A DNA stretch of 64,000 nucleotides from Vulcanimicrobiota bacterium (GTDB lineage Bacteria; Vulcanimicrobiota; Xenobia; Xenobiales; JADMJV01). The stretch spans positions 80,087 to 144,086 of the forward strand of contig JAHBVR010000020.1 of assembly GCA_019637395.1 (NCBI GenBank), read 5' to 3'. Below, in pieces: positions 34,681-44,187 of the stretch. A program made the position numbers and the translations under genes. Below the pieces are notes generated by a model that did not search any database, had not been told where the DNA came from, and saw only the letters and a list, made by a program, of their open reading frames with translations. The first letter of the stretch is position 1. Every line of letters begins with the position of its first letter.

Positions 34681-36003
34681 ATGAATTCATTACCTTGGAG
34701 CATTTCGCCCGACAATCGCGCCTGGCGCTATGCCGTGGCCGTGCTGGGAGTGGGGCTGATGGGGCTGTGCCTGGCCCAGGGCGGCGACGTCGTCTCCGAG
34801 GACAATGAAATGCTTCTCTATTTGGCCGGCCTGGTTTTCTCCGCCCTCTACCTGGGCCGGGGACCGACCCGGGCGGCCACCATCACCACCCTGTTTATTC
34901 TCAATGTGGGCCACATTCATCCGGGCTTCCGCATCGGCTTCCACAAATTCCAGTATGTCATCTCTTTCGCCATCTTTCTGGTGCTCAGCGACCAGATCGC
35001 ACGCCTGGCCGACAACGTGCGCCGCGAAGCCTGGCAATCTCAGGAACTTTATTTCTTCACCCAGGAATGCGCCAAGCTGACCAGTCCCCAACGGGTTCTG
35101 GAGCTGCTCTGCCAACACGCGCGGCGTTCCTGTGGGCTGGAGTTGTCTGCCAGTCTGGCCATTTTGAAGGGGACACCGCTACAGACCCCGCGTGGGATCT
35201 ACGGTTGGGTCACGCCGGCCATCCGCGGCAATTTGCTGCTGGACAGTCTTCAGGCCCAAACAGCGCTGGCGCTCGAGCGCATTGTCCAGAGCGAGCGCTC
35301 GCGCCAGGCCTCGATTTTGGAGGCCACGCAGAAGCTGCAGAGCACGTTGATCAACTCCATTTCGCACGACTTACAGACTCCTTTGAGCAGTATCCGGGGC
35401 TCGGTGGACACGCTGAAAACCTGCGCCCTCCCCGATCAAGACCGCCAGGTGTTGCTGGATCTGGCCTCAGGCCAGATCGGACGCTTGCAAAAGCTGGTGC
35501 AGAATATCCTCAACCTTTCCAAAATCGAGGCCGGGGGTCTGACGCTGTGCCTGCGCTGGATTTCGGTGGAAGAGATGGTGGCCGGCGTGGTGGAGGGCTT
35601 CCCGCAAGCCGCTCAGGCGCGCATTCGCTGGCAGGTGGCCGAGGAAATTCCCGAGGTTCAGGCGGACTTTTCGCTGCTCAGCCAGTTGCTTTCCAACTTG
35701 CTCGACAATGCCCTGAAGTTCAGTCAAGGGCCGGTCGGAGTGGAGGTCACGGCCAGAAACGGCAAGGTATTTTTGAGCGTGAGCGACCAGGGCTGCGGCG
35801 TGGAGCCGGCCGATCGCGAGAAGATTTTTGAACGTTTTTATCGGGGCCAGACGCCGCGGCACGTGCCGGGCACGGGACTGGGGCTGAACATTTGCCGGGG
35901 AATTGCCGAGCTTCATCATGCCAGTCTGCGGGTGGAGGCGCTCGAGCCGGGCAGCCGATTCGTGTTGGAGATCCCCCGCAAGCAAGAGGTAGTTGATGTC
36001 TAA
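34681..36003 (+). CDS. KdpD-C-like sensor histidine kinase
   Basis: 440 residues. Four membrane helices (about 12-110) form a DUF4118-like sensor as in KdpD but without the KdpD/Usp N-terminal part. A degenerate GAF-like linker follows, then HisKA with the phosphoacceptor in SISHDLQTPLSSIRG and HATPase_c (N-box LLSNLLDNALKFSQ, G1 SDQGCGV, G2 PGTGLGLNI). The ATG at 34681 has a good ribosome site. It overlaps the response regulator start by eight bases. The neighbours suggest it controls metal efflux rather than potassium uptake. Confidence 0.88.
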   Translation: MNSLPWSISPDNRAWRYAVAVLGVGLMGLCLAQGGDVVSEDNEMLLYLAGLVFSALYLGRGPTRAATITTLFILNVGHIHPGFRIGFHKFQYVISFAIFLVLSDQIARLADNVRREAWQSQELYFFTQECAKLTSPQRVLELLCQHARRSCGLELSASLAILKGTPLQTPRGIYGWVTPAIRGNLLLDSLQAQTALALERIVQSERSRQASILEATQKLQSTLINSISHDLQTPLSSIRGSVDTLKTCALPDQDRQVLLDLASGQIGRLQKLVQNILNLSKIEAGGLTLCLRWISVEEMVAGVVEGFPQAAQARIRWQVAEEIPEVQADFSLLSQLLSNLLDNALKFSQGPVGVEVTARNGKVFLSVSDQGCGVEPADREKIFERFYRGQTPRHVPGTGLGLNICRGIAELHHASLRVEALEPGSRFVLEIPRKQEVVDV

Positions 36004-36676
36004 AGAGACGATTCTGATCGTAGATGATGAGGAGGCGATCCGGACTTTTCTGCGCATTTCCTTGAAAGGCTCGGGTTATCAGACCCTGGAGGCCGAGAGT
36101 GGCGAGGAAGCCATCGAGATGGTGCGTGGCAGTCAGCCGGATGCGCTGGTGCTGGACATGGTTCTTCCCGACCTGAGCGGGCTGGAGGTGACCCGCGCGT
36201 TGCGCCGTTGGACCTGGGTACCGATTGTGTTCTTGTCGGTTCGTGACGATGAGAAGATCAAAGTGGAAGCCTTGGATGCCGGGGCCGACGACTACCTGTG
36301 TAAGCCCTTTGGCCTGGACGAACTGCTGGCCCGGCTGCGCGCCGCGCTACGGCGCAAACGGGTGATTCCCACGGAGGGAACCATCACCTTTGGGTTGTTG
36401 GAGCTGAATCAGGACACCCGCCAGGTCAGTCTGGCCGGGCAGCGAGTCAATTTGACTCCCAACGAGTTGGCTATTCTGCAAGTGCTGCTGCGCAATCCGG
36501 AAAAGCTTTTGAGCCATCGCCAGATCCTGGTGGACGTGTGGGGCCCGGTTTATGCCGATGAACATCATATGTTGCGGGTAAACATGTCCAATTTGCGCAA
36601 GAAACTGGAGGCGGCCGAGCCCGGCTGCCGCTACCTGGTGAATGAACCCGGCATTGGTTACCGCCTGACGTGTTAG
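35996..36676 (+). CDS. KdpE/OmpR-family response regulator
   Basis: 226 residues with a receiver domain (DD at 10-11, phosphoacceptor D54 in LVLDMVLPD, K in DDYLCKPF) and an OmpR-type winged helix (TPNELAILQVLLRNPEKLLS, then HMLRVNMSNLRKKLE). It is the partner of the preceding kinase. The ATG at 35996 has GAGG upstream and lies within the kinase end. Its stop lies inside the RND pump start (GTG at 36670). Kinase, regulator and pump are therefore coupled. Confidence 0.92.
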   Translation: MSKETILIVDDEEAIRTFLRISLKGSGYQTLEAESGEEAIEMVRGSQPDALVLDMVLPDLSGLEVTRALRRWTWVPIVFLSVRDDEKIKVEALDAGADDYLCKPFGLDELLARLRAALRRKRVIPTEGTITFGLLELNQDTRQVSLAGQRVNLTPNELAILQVLLRNPEKLLSHRQILVDVWGPVYADEHHMLRVNMSNLRKKLEAAEPGCRYLVNEPGIGYRLTC

Positions 36677-39600
36677 TCATTCTGCGCGAGCGCTGGTTGG
36701 TGGTGCTGGCCTGTTTCTTGTTGTTTTTGCTGGGACTGGTGTCCTTGCGACACTTGAACATCGAGGCCTATCCCGACCCGGCTCCACCCATGATTGAGCT
36801 GATTACCCAGAAGCCCGGCTGGTCGGCCGAGGAGATGGAGCAACAAATCACGGTTCCACTCGAGGCCAGCCTCAATGGAATGCCTTCTCTCGACCATATT
36901 CGCTCCAGCTCGTTATTCGGGCTCTCCGATATCAAATGCTACTTCCACTACGGCGCCAGCTACCAGGAGGTGCGTCAGGAAGTCCTCAACCGCATTCACA
37001 TGACCGAACTGCCGACCGGAGTCGAGAGCGAGCTCTCACCGCTCTCGACCATCGGCGAGTTGTTTCGCTATCAATTGGTCAGTGATCATCATTCCTTGCT
37101 GGAATTGAAGGAAAGCAACGATTGGATCCTGCGCAGACAGTTCAAACAGGTGCCCGGCGTGATCGATGTGATCAGCTTCGGCGGCGACACCAAGGAGTTT
37201 CACGTGGACCTGGATCCCATGAAGCTGATGCAGTTTCAACTGTCGGTGGATGATGTCATGGATGCCCTGCGCGATGGCAACTCCAACGTGGGCGCCAACT
37301 ATCTGGACATCGGGGCCCAGAGTTACAACGTGCGCGGGGTGGGGTTATTTGGCGGCCTGGCCGACATCGAGAACACCGTAGTGCGCGAGCAAGCCGGGGT
37401 GCCGGTTTTCGTGAGTCAGTTGGGCAACGTGCAGTTGGGGCGTAAGATTCCGATGGGCCGAGTGGGCAAGGACCACCAGGAAGACATCGTCAACGGGGTG
37501 GTTTTGATGCGTCCGGGCGGCCAATCGCTGCCCACGCTGCAGGCCATTCACCGCAAAGTGGCCGAGATCAACAGCGGCAATCTGCTGCCTAAAGGGATGC
37601 GTCTCGAGCCTTACGCCGATCGCAGCAAGTTGATCGAGCGGACCACGGCCACCGTGCAGCATACGCTGGTCAGCGGATTGGTCCTGATCTTTCTGATTTT
37701 ATTGGCGTTTTTGGGAGATTTGCGCGCCTCGCTGGTGGTGGCCTTAACCATTCCGCTGAGTTTGTGCGTGGTTTTTGGGGTGATGGTGCTGACCGGCCAG
37801 TCGGCCAATCTGATCTCCATGGGAGCCATTGATTTCGGGATCATTGTGGACGCCACGGTGATCATGGTGGAGAACATTCATCGCCATTTGTCGTTCAGAT
37901 CCGGAGACAAAGCTGCGATTGTGGCCGAGGCCGCCTCGGAAGTGACCTATCCTATCGTCTTTTCCACCGCCATCATTTTCGTCTCGTTTCTGCCGTTGTT
38001 CACCATGCAGGGAGTGGAGGGCAAGATTTTCGGTCCTATGGCCAGCACCTATGCCCTGGCCTTGGGCGGAGCCTTGTTGCTGGGATTGACTTTGGGGCCG
38101 GTCGGCTCCTTCTTGCTGCTAAAGGTGCCCGAGCACGGCGATCACGACACGTTCATCGTGCGCTGGACCCGGGGGCCCTACAAACGCGCTTTGACCTGGG
38201 TGGTGGATCACCCGCGTTGGCTCGTGGGTATTGCTTCGGTACTGCTCCTGTTATCGGGTCTGATCCTGCCCTTTCTGGGGGGCGAGTTCATGCCCAAGCT
38301 GGAGGAAGGCAATCTCTGGGTGCGCGCTACCATGCCTCCTTCCATCAGCTTCCAGGAGGCCAGCCGGGTGGCCAATCAAGCGCGTGAGATTTTCTTGACC
38401 TTTCCCGAGGTGCGTACGGTGGTCAGCCAGTTGGGTCGTCCCGATGACGGCACCGATCCGATCAGTTTCTCCAACTGCGAATTCTATGTGCCCCTGAAGC
38501 CGGGTCTGAAACACAAGGCGCACCTGGTGGAGCGCCTGGAACGCCGTTTGCATACCTCTTTTCCAGGTGTGGACTTCAACTTTTCCCAGGCCATTGAAGA
38601 CAATGTCAAAGAGGCGATGTCGGGCGTCAAGGGCGAGAATTCCCTCAAATTGGTGGGCGCCGACCTGGCGATGCTGGAAAAGCTGGCCGGGCAGATCGAG
38701 GCGGCCCTTCGGGACGTTCCGGGTGTTCGCGATCTGGGCACCATTCATCTGTTGGGTCAGCCCAGTCTGAGCATCGTCACCGACCGGCTGGCGGCGGCTC
38801 GCTATGGGGTATCCATCGAAGACGTCAATTCGGCGGTCAGTGCTTCGATTGGCGGCAGCGCGGCCACCCAGGTGCTCGAGGGGGACCGGCGCTTTGATGT
38901 GGTGGTTCGCTTCCAACGGCCTTACCGGGCGGGTCCCCAAGAGATTGCACGTATTCCCATTCGCTCGCGCAGCGGCGCCATGATCCCGCTGTCCCAGCTG
39001 GCGCGTATCGAAACGGGCAGTGGCGCCGGGGTTATCTACCGCGAGGACAATCAGCGCTATATTCCGCTGAAGTTCAGCGTCCGCGATCGCGATTTGACTT
39101 CGACCATCGCCGAAGTGAAGGCGCGCATCGAGAGCCGGGTGCGCTTTCCCGAGGGTTATGCGTTTTCCCTCAGCGGAGAGTACGAGCAGCTGCAGCAGGC
39201 CATGGCCCGCCTGGCGGTGGTGGTTCCGATTACGCTGGCCCTGATTTTGTTGCTATTGACGCGCACTTTCGGCTCTTTTCGGGATGCTCTCCTGGTGCTG
39301 GCCACGGTGCCTTTTGCCGCTATCGGCGGCGTGTTGGGGTTGCTTTCAGGGCGAATTACCTTATCCATTTCGGCGGCGGTGGGCTTCATCTCGCTCTTTG
39401 GGGTAACGGTGCTGCAGGGCGTGCTCTTTCTCTCCCGCGTGCGCCAGCTACACGCTTCCGGATTGGAGAATCGGGCGGCCATATTGCGCGCCGGGGAGCT
39501 GCTCTTGCGCCCGGTGCTGATGGTGGCGGCCGGAGCCGGTATCGGTTTGCTACCGGCGGCCCTGTCCTCGGGCATCGGCTCGGAGACGCAGAGACCGCTG

Positions 39601-39852
39601 GCCACGGTGGTGGTGGGCGGGATGATCAGTTGCTTTTTTGTGATTTTGCTGGTGCTGCCGGCGTTACTTCGCCTGGCGGCGCAGGCGCCACTCCAGGCCG
39701 GCCCAGAGCAAGCCCAGGGCCAGGGTCAGGACTCCCACGGCGTTGGAAGAGGGGGCACCGAAAGCACAACCGCCCAGACAAAGCTTGAGCAGTCCCAGGC
39801 CCCGGTTGATATCCTTGGGCCAGCGTCCGAAACCGGCCAGCAATTGGAGTAG
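36670..39852 (+). CDS. Heavy-metal-type RND efflux pump
   Basis: 1060 residues with twelve membrane helices and two large periplasmic loops, as in CzcA/CusA. The TM4 proton-relay motif DFGIIVDATVIMVEN (about 398-412) is of the heavy-metal-efflux subgroup. The GTG start at 36670 overlaps the regulator stop. It works with the adaptor and TolC protein encoded by the divergent operon. The final 60 residues, after LPALLRLAA, are Gln/Gly-rich. They are antisense to a small membrane-protein gene, so they may be poorly constrained. The exported substrate cannot be decided from the sequence. Confidence 0.92.
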   Translation: MLVILRERWLVVLACFLLFLLGLVSLRHLNIEAYPDPAPPMIELITQKPGWSAEEMEQQITVPLEASLNGMPSLDHIRSSSLFGLSDIKCYFHYGASYQEVRQEVLNRIHMTELPTGVESELSPLSTIGELFRYQLVSDHHSLLELKESNDWILRRQFKQVPGVIDVISFGGDTKEFHVDLDPMKLMQFQLSVDDVMDALRDGNSNVGANYLDIGAQSYNVRGVGLFGGLADIENTVVREQAGVPVFVSQLGNVQLGRKIPMGRVGKDHQEDIVNGVVLMRPGGQSLPTLQAIHRKVAEINSGNLLPKGMRLEPYADRSKLIERTTATVQHTLVSGLVLIFLILLAFLGDLRASLVVALTIPLSLCVVFGVMVLTGQSANLISMGAIDFGIIVDATVIMVENIHRHLSFRSGDKAAIVAEAASEVTYPIVFSTAIIFVSFLPLFTMQGVEGKIFGPMASTYALALGGALLLGLTLGPVGSFLLLKVPEHGDHDTFIVRWTRGPYKRALTWVVDHPRWLVGIASVLLLLSGLILPFLGGEFMPKLEEGNLWVRATMPPSISFQEASRVANQAREIFLTFPEVRTVVSQLGRPDDGTDPISFSNCEFYVPLKPGLKHKAHLVERLERRLHTSFPGVDFNFSQAIEDNVKEAMSGVKGENSLKLVGADLAMLEKLAGQIEAALRDVPGVRDLGTIHLLGQPSLSIVTDRLAAARYGVSIEDVNSAVSASIGGSAATQVLEGDRRFDVVVRFQRPYRAGPQEIARIPIRSRSGAMIPLSQLARIETGSGAGVIYREDNQRYIPLKFSVRDRDLTSTIAEVKARIESRVRFPEGYAFSLSGEYEQLQQAMARLAVVVPITLALILLLLTRTFGSFRDALLVLATVPFAAIGGVLGLLSGRITLSISAAVGFISLFGVTVLQGVLFLSRVRQLHASGLENRAAILRAGELLLRPVLMVAAGAGIGLLPAALSSGIGSETQRPLATVVVGGMISCFFVILLVLPALLRLAAQAPLQAGPEQAQGQGQDSHGVGRGGTESTTAQTKLEQSQAPVDILGPASETGQQLE

Positions 39853-39960
39853 GCCGTAAAGGATCAGGAAGAAAAATGACACGTAGATCGAACCGAAGAA
39901 TGCCATGGCCAGTCCACCCTGAATGAGGATGCCCAAAATTTCCTGGTCGGCTTGAGTCAC
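39664..39960 (-). CDS. Small membrane protein antisense to the RND pump 3' end
   Basis: 98 residues with two or three hydrophobic helices (GILIQGGLAMAFFGSIYV, SFFFLILYGLLQLLAG and GVLTLALGLLWAGLEW). It is not a chance-looking antisense: its hydrophobic pattern is regular and it starts outside the pump gene. It overlaps the pump's C-terminal coding sequence by 189 bases, tail to tail. I do not recognise the family. Confidence 0.5.
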   Translation of the reverse strand: MTQADQEILGILIQGGLAMAFFGSIYVSFFFLILYGLLQLLAGFGRWPKDINRGLGLLKLCLGGCAFGAPSSNAVGVLTLALGLLWAGLEWRLRRQAK

Positions 39961-40188
39961 GGTCTACGCCCCTCGAGAGGTTTTATCTGACACAAAACGG
40001 TTACATTCCGTTAACTCCCGAGCGCTCCGTTTTGGAATCGCTCAGGCTTCGACTGGTATTCTTTGTCTATCGGTGATACCTCTCCGGTAGCACCGATTTC
40101 AATTGAACGTTGAAGGTCGCTCCCTCTGAATAAGTAAAGTCGCCTCGCTGGTCTTCGACCGCGGGGTATTTTTTTGGGCGCCGGGTCT
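39961..40188. other. Intergenic region, no gene seen
   Basis: 228 bases between two minus-strand genes, containing an AT-rich start and a T7 run near 40170. I find no supported gene. Confidence 0.4.
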
Positions 40189-40764
40189 TCAGGGACTGAC
40201 CCAGGGAGCGACTTCCAGGTGGCCCAGATATTCGGCCAGAAATTTGCCGTCTTCCTCGGGAGTGACCGGGGCATCGGCCATAACGGTGATGAGCTTGTTG
40301 GGTAGTTTGGGGTTCTGAGCCAGCACCAGGAAATCGATTTTGCTGCGGCCGTCCGGGAAGTGCACCTGGCGCTGCAGCACCTGAATAGGACCCAGGTGGG
40401 TGGCCATTTCGGGAAGGCTTTCTTGATCGACCACGGCCTGGCTTTTGCGATCCTGCTTGGCGCGGAAGTCTTTGAGAGCGGTCTGCATATCCTTGGGCTT
40501 CTCTTTGGGAGCAGGGTTTTCGAAAAGCATGAGCAGGCGCTGCCCACCTTTTTCCCGGTAGGTCACGCCGCGCATGCCCATGGTGAAGGCCTCGCCGGTG
40601 CCAAATCCCGTGGGAGGAACGGCACCGGGAGCGATTTCGCCGGCCAGGGCGGCTTTCTTGGCGGGATCGTCGACGATGCTGTGTTTAAAAAAATGATAGA
40701 CCGTATAGGCGGTGACGTAGAGAAAGAAGGCCAGGAAAGCAAAGCCGAGGATGAGTTTGCGCAT
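40189..40764 (-). CDS. Membrane-anchored protein of unknown function
   Basis: About 191 residues. An N-terminal helix (MRKLILGFAFLAFFLYVTAY) anchors the protein. The rest is a soluble alpha/beta domain (RGVTYREKGGQRLLMLFEN, PIQVLQRQVHFPDGRSKIDF, KLITVMADAPVTPEEDG). The upstream in-frame extension to 40926 lacks coding character and overlaps the aminotransferase gene, so I reject it. No family recognised. Confidence 0.65.
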   Translation of the reverse strand: MRKLILGFAFLAFFLYVTAYTVYHFFKHSIVDDPAKKAALAGEIAPGAVPPTGFGTGEAFTMGMRGVTYREKGGQRLLMLFENPAPKEKPKDMQTALKDFRAKQDRKSQAVVDQESLPEMATHLGPIQVLQRQVHFPDGRSKIDFLVLAQNPKLPNKLITVMADAPVTPEEDGKFLAEYLGHLEVAPWVSP

Positions 40765-40869
40765 AGGTCTTGGTTTAGCTCCGAGGTGGCTGAGTTCCTG
40801 GGGGCGGGCCCACATTGTACTCCTACATTGTCTCTGTCCAAATAGAGCGGCTGGGACTACAATTGGAGG

Positions 40870-42015
40870 ATGAAAGACACACTGAGCCTCACCTGGGAAC
40901 ATCGCTTCGCTTCGCGCGCCGACCATATGAAGAGTTCAGCCATCCGCGAGCTGCTGAAACTGGCGGAACAGCCCGACTTCATCTCGTTCGCCGGCGGCTT
41001 TCCCGCCCCCGAATTCTTCCCGGCCCGGGAAATCGCCGCCATCGTTGACGGCATCTGTGATTCCGATTCCCTGCAATATGGACCCACCGAGGGCTATCGG
41101 CCCTTGCGCCAGCTTTGGGCGGACCGGCTGAACCGCAAGGTGGAGGAAGTCGTCATCACCACCGGGTCCCAGCAGGCATTGGACCTGCTCGGCAAAGTCT
41201 TGGTGGAACCGCAGTCCACCGTGCTGGTGGAGAACCCGACTTATCTGGCCGCACTGCAGGCCTGGCGGGTCTACGGGGCCAAATTCGCCGGCACCGCCCT
41301 GGATGAGAACGGTCTGCAGGTGGACAAGTTGCCCACCCAGGGACAATTTCTTTACACGATTCCCACCTTCCAGAATCCCAGCGGAGCCACCCTGAGCCTG
41401 GAGCGCCGGCATGCTCTGATAGAATGGTCGCAACGGCAGCAGATCCCGGTGATTGAAGACGACCCCTACGGAGCGCTGCGCTTTGACGGCGAGCCGCTGC
41501 CGCGGCTGGTCGAGTTGGATCCTCAGGTGATCCACCTTTCCACCTATTCCAAGACGCTGGCTCCTTCGCTGCGGGTGGGTGTGCTGGTGGGACCGGCTCC
41601 CTTGCTCTGCAAACTGGTACAGGCCAAGCAGGCCACCGATTTGCACACCTCCACGCTGAATCAGCGCATCGCTTATGAACTGGATATCAATGGTTATATA
41701 GAAAAGCATGTGCTGGACCTGCGGCGCGTCTATAAGGAGCGCCGCGACGCCATGGTGGCGGCGGTGCGCAAGTATTTTCCGCCCCACGCCAGGATGATCG
41801 TGCCCCAGGGAGGGATGTTCTTGTGGGTCACCCTGGACCCGGACTTTGACTCGGTGGCCTGCCTGGAGCGCTGCGTGGCCCATAAAGTGGCTTATGTGCC
41901 CGGCAGCAACTTCCACCCCTACGGAGCGGATGCGCACACGGTGCGGCTGAACTTTTCCAACACCAAACCGGATCTGATCGAAGAGGGCATCCGCAGGATA
42001 GCCGAAGAGCTGTAG
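40870..42015 (+). CDS. PLP-dependent aminotransferase (2-aminoadipate aminotransferase type)
   Basis: 381 residues, fold-type I. The Schiff-base lysine is in STYSKTLAPSLRVG (about residue 234). FAGGFPAPEFFP, YGPTEGYRPLRQ and TIPTFQNPSGATLS are typical of the LysN/MocR-related group. Such enzymes take branched or aromatic amino acids or 2-aminoadipate. TACAAT and GGAGG lie just before the ATG. The following MocR regulator gene begins directly after the stop, and its C-terminal domain is of the same superfamily. Confidence 0.93.
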   Translation: MKDTLSLTWEHRFASRADHMKSSAIRELLKLAEQPDFISFAGGFPAPEFFPAREIAAIVDGICDSDSLQYGPTEGYRPLRQLWADRLNRKVEEVVITTGSQQALDLLGKVLVEPQSTVLVENPTYLAALQAWRVYGAKFAGTALDENGLQVDKLPTQGQFLYTIPTFQNPSGATLSLERRHALIEWSQRQQIPVIEDDPYGALRFDGEPLPRLVELDPQVIHLSTYSKTLAPSLRVGVLVGPAPLLCKLVQAKQATDLHTSTLNQRIAYELDINGYIEKHVLDLRRVYKERRDAMVAAVRKYFPPHARMIVPQGGMFLWVTLDPDFDSVACLERCVAHKVAYVPGSNFHPYGADAHTVRLNFSNTKPDLIEEGIRRIAEEL

Positions 42016-43467
42016 ATGCTGCTTGTTCTCGATCGCTCCGACTCCCAGCCGCTCTACCGGCAGTTGTCGTTGCAGCTCAAAGGGTTGATCGAGAACGGCA
42101 CTCTGGCTCCCGGCAGCCGGTTACCCACGGTGCGCCAGCTGGCCGAGGATCACGGGTTGACCCGCCTGACGGTGCAAAGCGCCTTCGCCGAACTGCAAGA
42201 TCAGGGATGGATTCAGTCCACGGTGGGACGGGGGACGTTCGTTTCAGACAAGACCCCCAGCCCGCCGCCCTCGCGCCTGCAGATCGCCGGCTCTTTGGCC
42301 GAACTGCTGGAAGCGGGCGATCGTCCGGCTCGCTACCAGTTGGCGCAGGCGGCGCCCTGCGAGGAGTTCTTTCCCAAGCGCGATTGGAAGGCCTGTCTGC
42401 AGGCGGCCATGCACCAGGAAGGCAGCCTGAACTACGGAACCATCCAGGGGGACGAGGGCTTGCGCTCGCAGATCAGCCGGGTGCTCTTGGAGCGAGGATT
42501 GCAGGTTCCCCCCGAGCAGATCTTGGTCACCCATGGAGCGCAGCAGGGCATGGACCTGGTGATACGCGCCCTGAGCCGGCCTTCGCAACCGGTTCTTTTA
42601 GAAACCCCCTGCTATCCGGGAGCGCTCGAATTGCTGCACACCCTGTCGCGCCCCTGCCTGGAAGTGCCGGTGGAGAACGGCGGTCCCTCTTTAAGGCTCT
42701 TAGAAGAACAGTGCCGGCGCCACCGGCCCTCTTTGCTCTACACGGTGCCCACTTTTCAGAACCCCACCGGCCTGCTGACCAGTCCGGCCCACCGGGCCGG
42801 CTTGCTGCAGCTGGCCCAGCGTTATGACTTTTGGATTTTGGAAGACGATGTCTGGGGCTTTTTGAACTACACGCCCAGTTTGCCGCCGCCACTCAAGGCT
42901 CAGGACCGCCACCATCGGGTGATTTATGTCTCGAGTTTTTCCAAGACTTTGATGCCGGCCTTGCGGGTCGGCCTGGTGGTGGCCAGCGAAGAAGTGCTGC
43001 AGGCGCTGAGCCAAAAGAAGCATGCTTCCGATCTGGTGTGTTCGTTGTTGTTGCAGCGGGCGCTGGCGGAGTATTTAAAAAGGGGCCTGTTCCAGCCGCA
43101 TTTGCAAAAGGTGGTGCCGCTTTACCGGCAGCGTCGCGACGCTCTCTATGGAGCGTTGCAGAAGCATTTGGGACAATGCCGTTTCAGCCAGCCGCCGGGT
43201 GGTCTGTCGCACTGGCTGCAGTTGCCGGCCGGCGTGGAGGAGCAGGAGTTGTACCAGGAGGCCTGCTCGCAGGGACTGGTGTGCGCGCGCGGCGAGGCAT
43301 TTTATCCCAGCCCGCGCGGCGGGCATTTGCGGCTGAGCTTTGGAGGGCACTCCCCGGCCGAGCTGGAGGCGGCGGCGGCCTTGCTGGGGCAGTTGCTGGC
43401 CGGCCTGGAGCGGCGCGGGGCCTTGCTGCGCCAGCGCACGCGGTTACGCGCCAATCCGCTAGTGTAG
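42016..43467 (+). CDS. MocR-type (GntR-aminotransferase) transcriptional regulator
   Basis: 483 residues. A GntR winged helix (about 1-75: LYRQLSLQLKGLIENGTLAP, LTVQSAFAEL, STVGRGTFV) is fused to an aminotransferase-like domain that retains the PLP lysine (SSFSKTLMPALRVG). MocR proteins use PLP or amino-compound binding to control metabolic genes, often a neighbour. The ATG follows the aminotransferase stop with no gap, so the two are an operon. Confidence 0.93.
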   Translation: MLLVLDRSDSQPLYRQLSLQLKGLIENGTLAPGSRLPTVRQLAEDHGLTRLTVQSAFAELQDQGWIQSTVGRGTFVSDKTPSPPPSRLQIAGSLAELLEAGDRPARYQLAQAAPCEEFFPKRDWKACLQAAMHQEGSLNYGTIQGDEGLRSQISRVLLERGLQVPPEQILVTHGAQQGMDLVIRALSRPSQPVLLETPCYPGALELLHTLSRPCLEVPVENGGPSLRLLEEQCRRHRPSLLYTVPTFQNPTGLLTSPAHRAGLLQLAQRYDFWILEDDVWGFLNYTPSLPPPLKAQDRHHRVIYVSSFSKTLMPALRVGLVVASEEVLQALSQKKHASDLVCSLLLQRALAEYLKRGLFQPHLQKVVPLYRQRRDALYGALQKHLGQCRFSQPPGGLSHWLQLPAGVEEQELYQEACSQGLVCARGEAFYPSPRGGHLRLSFGGHSPAELEAAAALLGQLLAGLERRGALLRQRTRLRANPLV

Positions 43468-43499
43468 GATCCGGGGCGGTTTCCGTGGAATATCGGGGG

Positions 43500-44147
43500 A
43501 TGTCGACCATTCCGCCGAAACCGCAACCTATCATCACCCAGCCGGGCGCCAAGTCGGTGAACGTGAAATTTACCGGTCCGGTGCTCAAGAACGAGGTCAT
43601 CGGGCGCATTCCGGGCGATGCTTATTCCCCCATGATCATCGATCTGGGCCTGGGCGGCAAAGACGATGTGGTGCGCCCGCAGCCACAGATGAAAGACGGC
43701 CAGCCGGTGATGGCCGAGCAGACCAAAGAGCTGAATCTCAAGCCTTATTCCCCGGTGTTGCGGGCTTTGAGCCGGGGAGCGATCGGGGCGGCCATCGGCG
43801 GCATCGTGGGTGCGGTGGTCGGCTATTTTGCCGGCGATATGGCCACGTTCGCCATCGGCGGAGCCGGTCTGGGGGCGGCCGCCGGCGGAGCCTGGGGCGC
43901 TCACTCGGTCAGGGACGATCAGGTGACCACCGATTGGCAGTTGACCCCGGTGACCCGGCACCGTCTCGACGGCTATGTCCATACGCCGGTAGCTCAGACG
44001 ACCACCACCACCGACAGCAAGGGCAATACCACTACCACCACCACCGGTTATTGGCACTATTACACGCCCAACGTCGAGCTCGACAAGGTGGGCGACCATC
44101 AATTCTGGGATCCGGTGGTACGCCACAGCAGCGACGAGAAGAAATAG
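43500..44147 (+). CDS. Glycine-zipper membrane protein of unknown function
   Basis: 215 residues from an ATG after GGGGG. A Gly/Ala zipper stretch (AAIGGIVGAVVGYFAGD, then GGAGLGAAAGGAWGAH) could insert in or associate with a membrane. The surroundings are polar, with a Thr-rich segment of about ten Thr (QTTTTTDSKGNTTTTTTG) near 165-183. No signal peptide is seen. The frame remains open upstream through the regulator gene, but that part is out of frame with a real gene and rejected. No family recognised. Confidence 0.6.
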   Translation: MSTIPPKPQPIITQPGAKSVNVKFTGPVLKNEVIGRIPGDAYSPMIIDLGLGGKDDVVRPQPQMKDGQPVMAEQTKELNLKPYSPVLRALSRGAIGAAIGGIVGAVVGYFAGDMATFAIGGAGLGAAAGGAWGAHSVRDDQVTTDWQLTPVTRHRLDGYVHTPVAQTTTTTDSKGNTTTTTTGYWHYYTPNVELDKVGDHQFWDPVVRHSSDEKK

Positions 44148-44187
44148 CTGCAACCGGATTGTAGCGCCCTGGTCCTAAAACCGGGGC

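Noticed and set aside
42831..43499. N-terminal extension of the glycine-zipper gene
   Set aside because: It overlaps the MocR regulator in another frame. The ATG at 43500 has a ribosome site.
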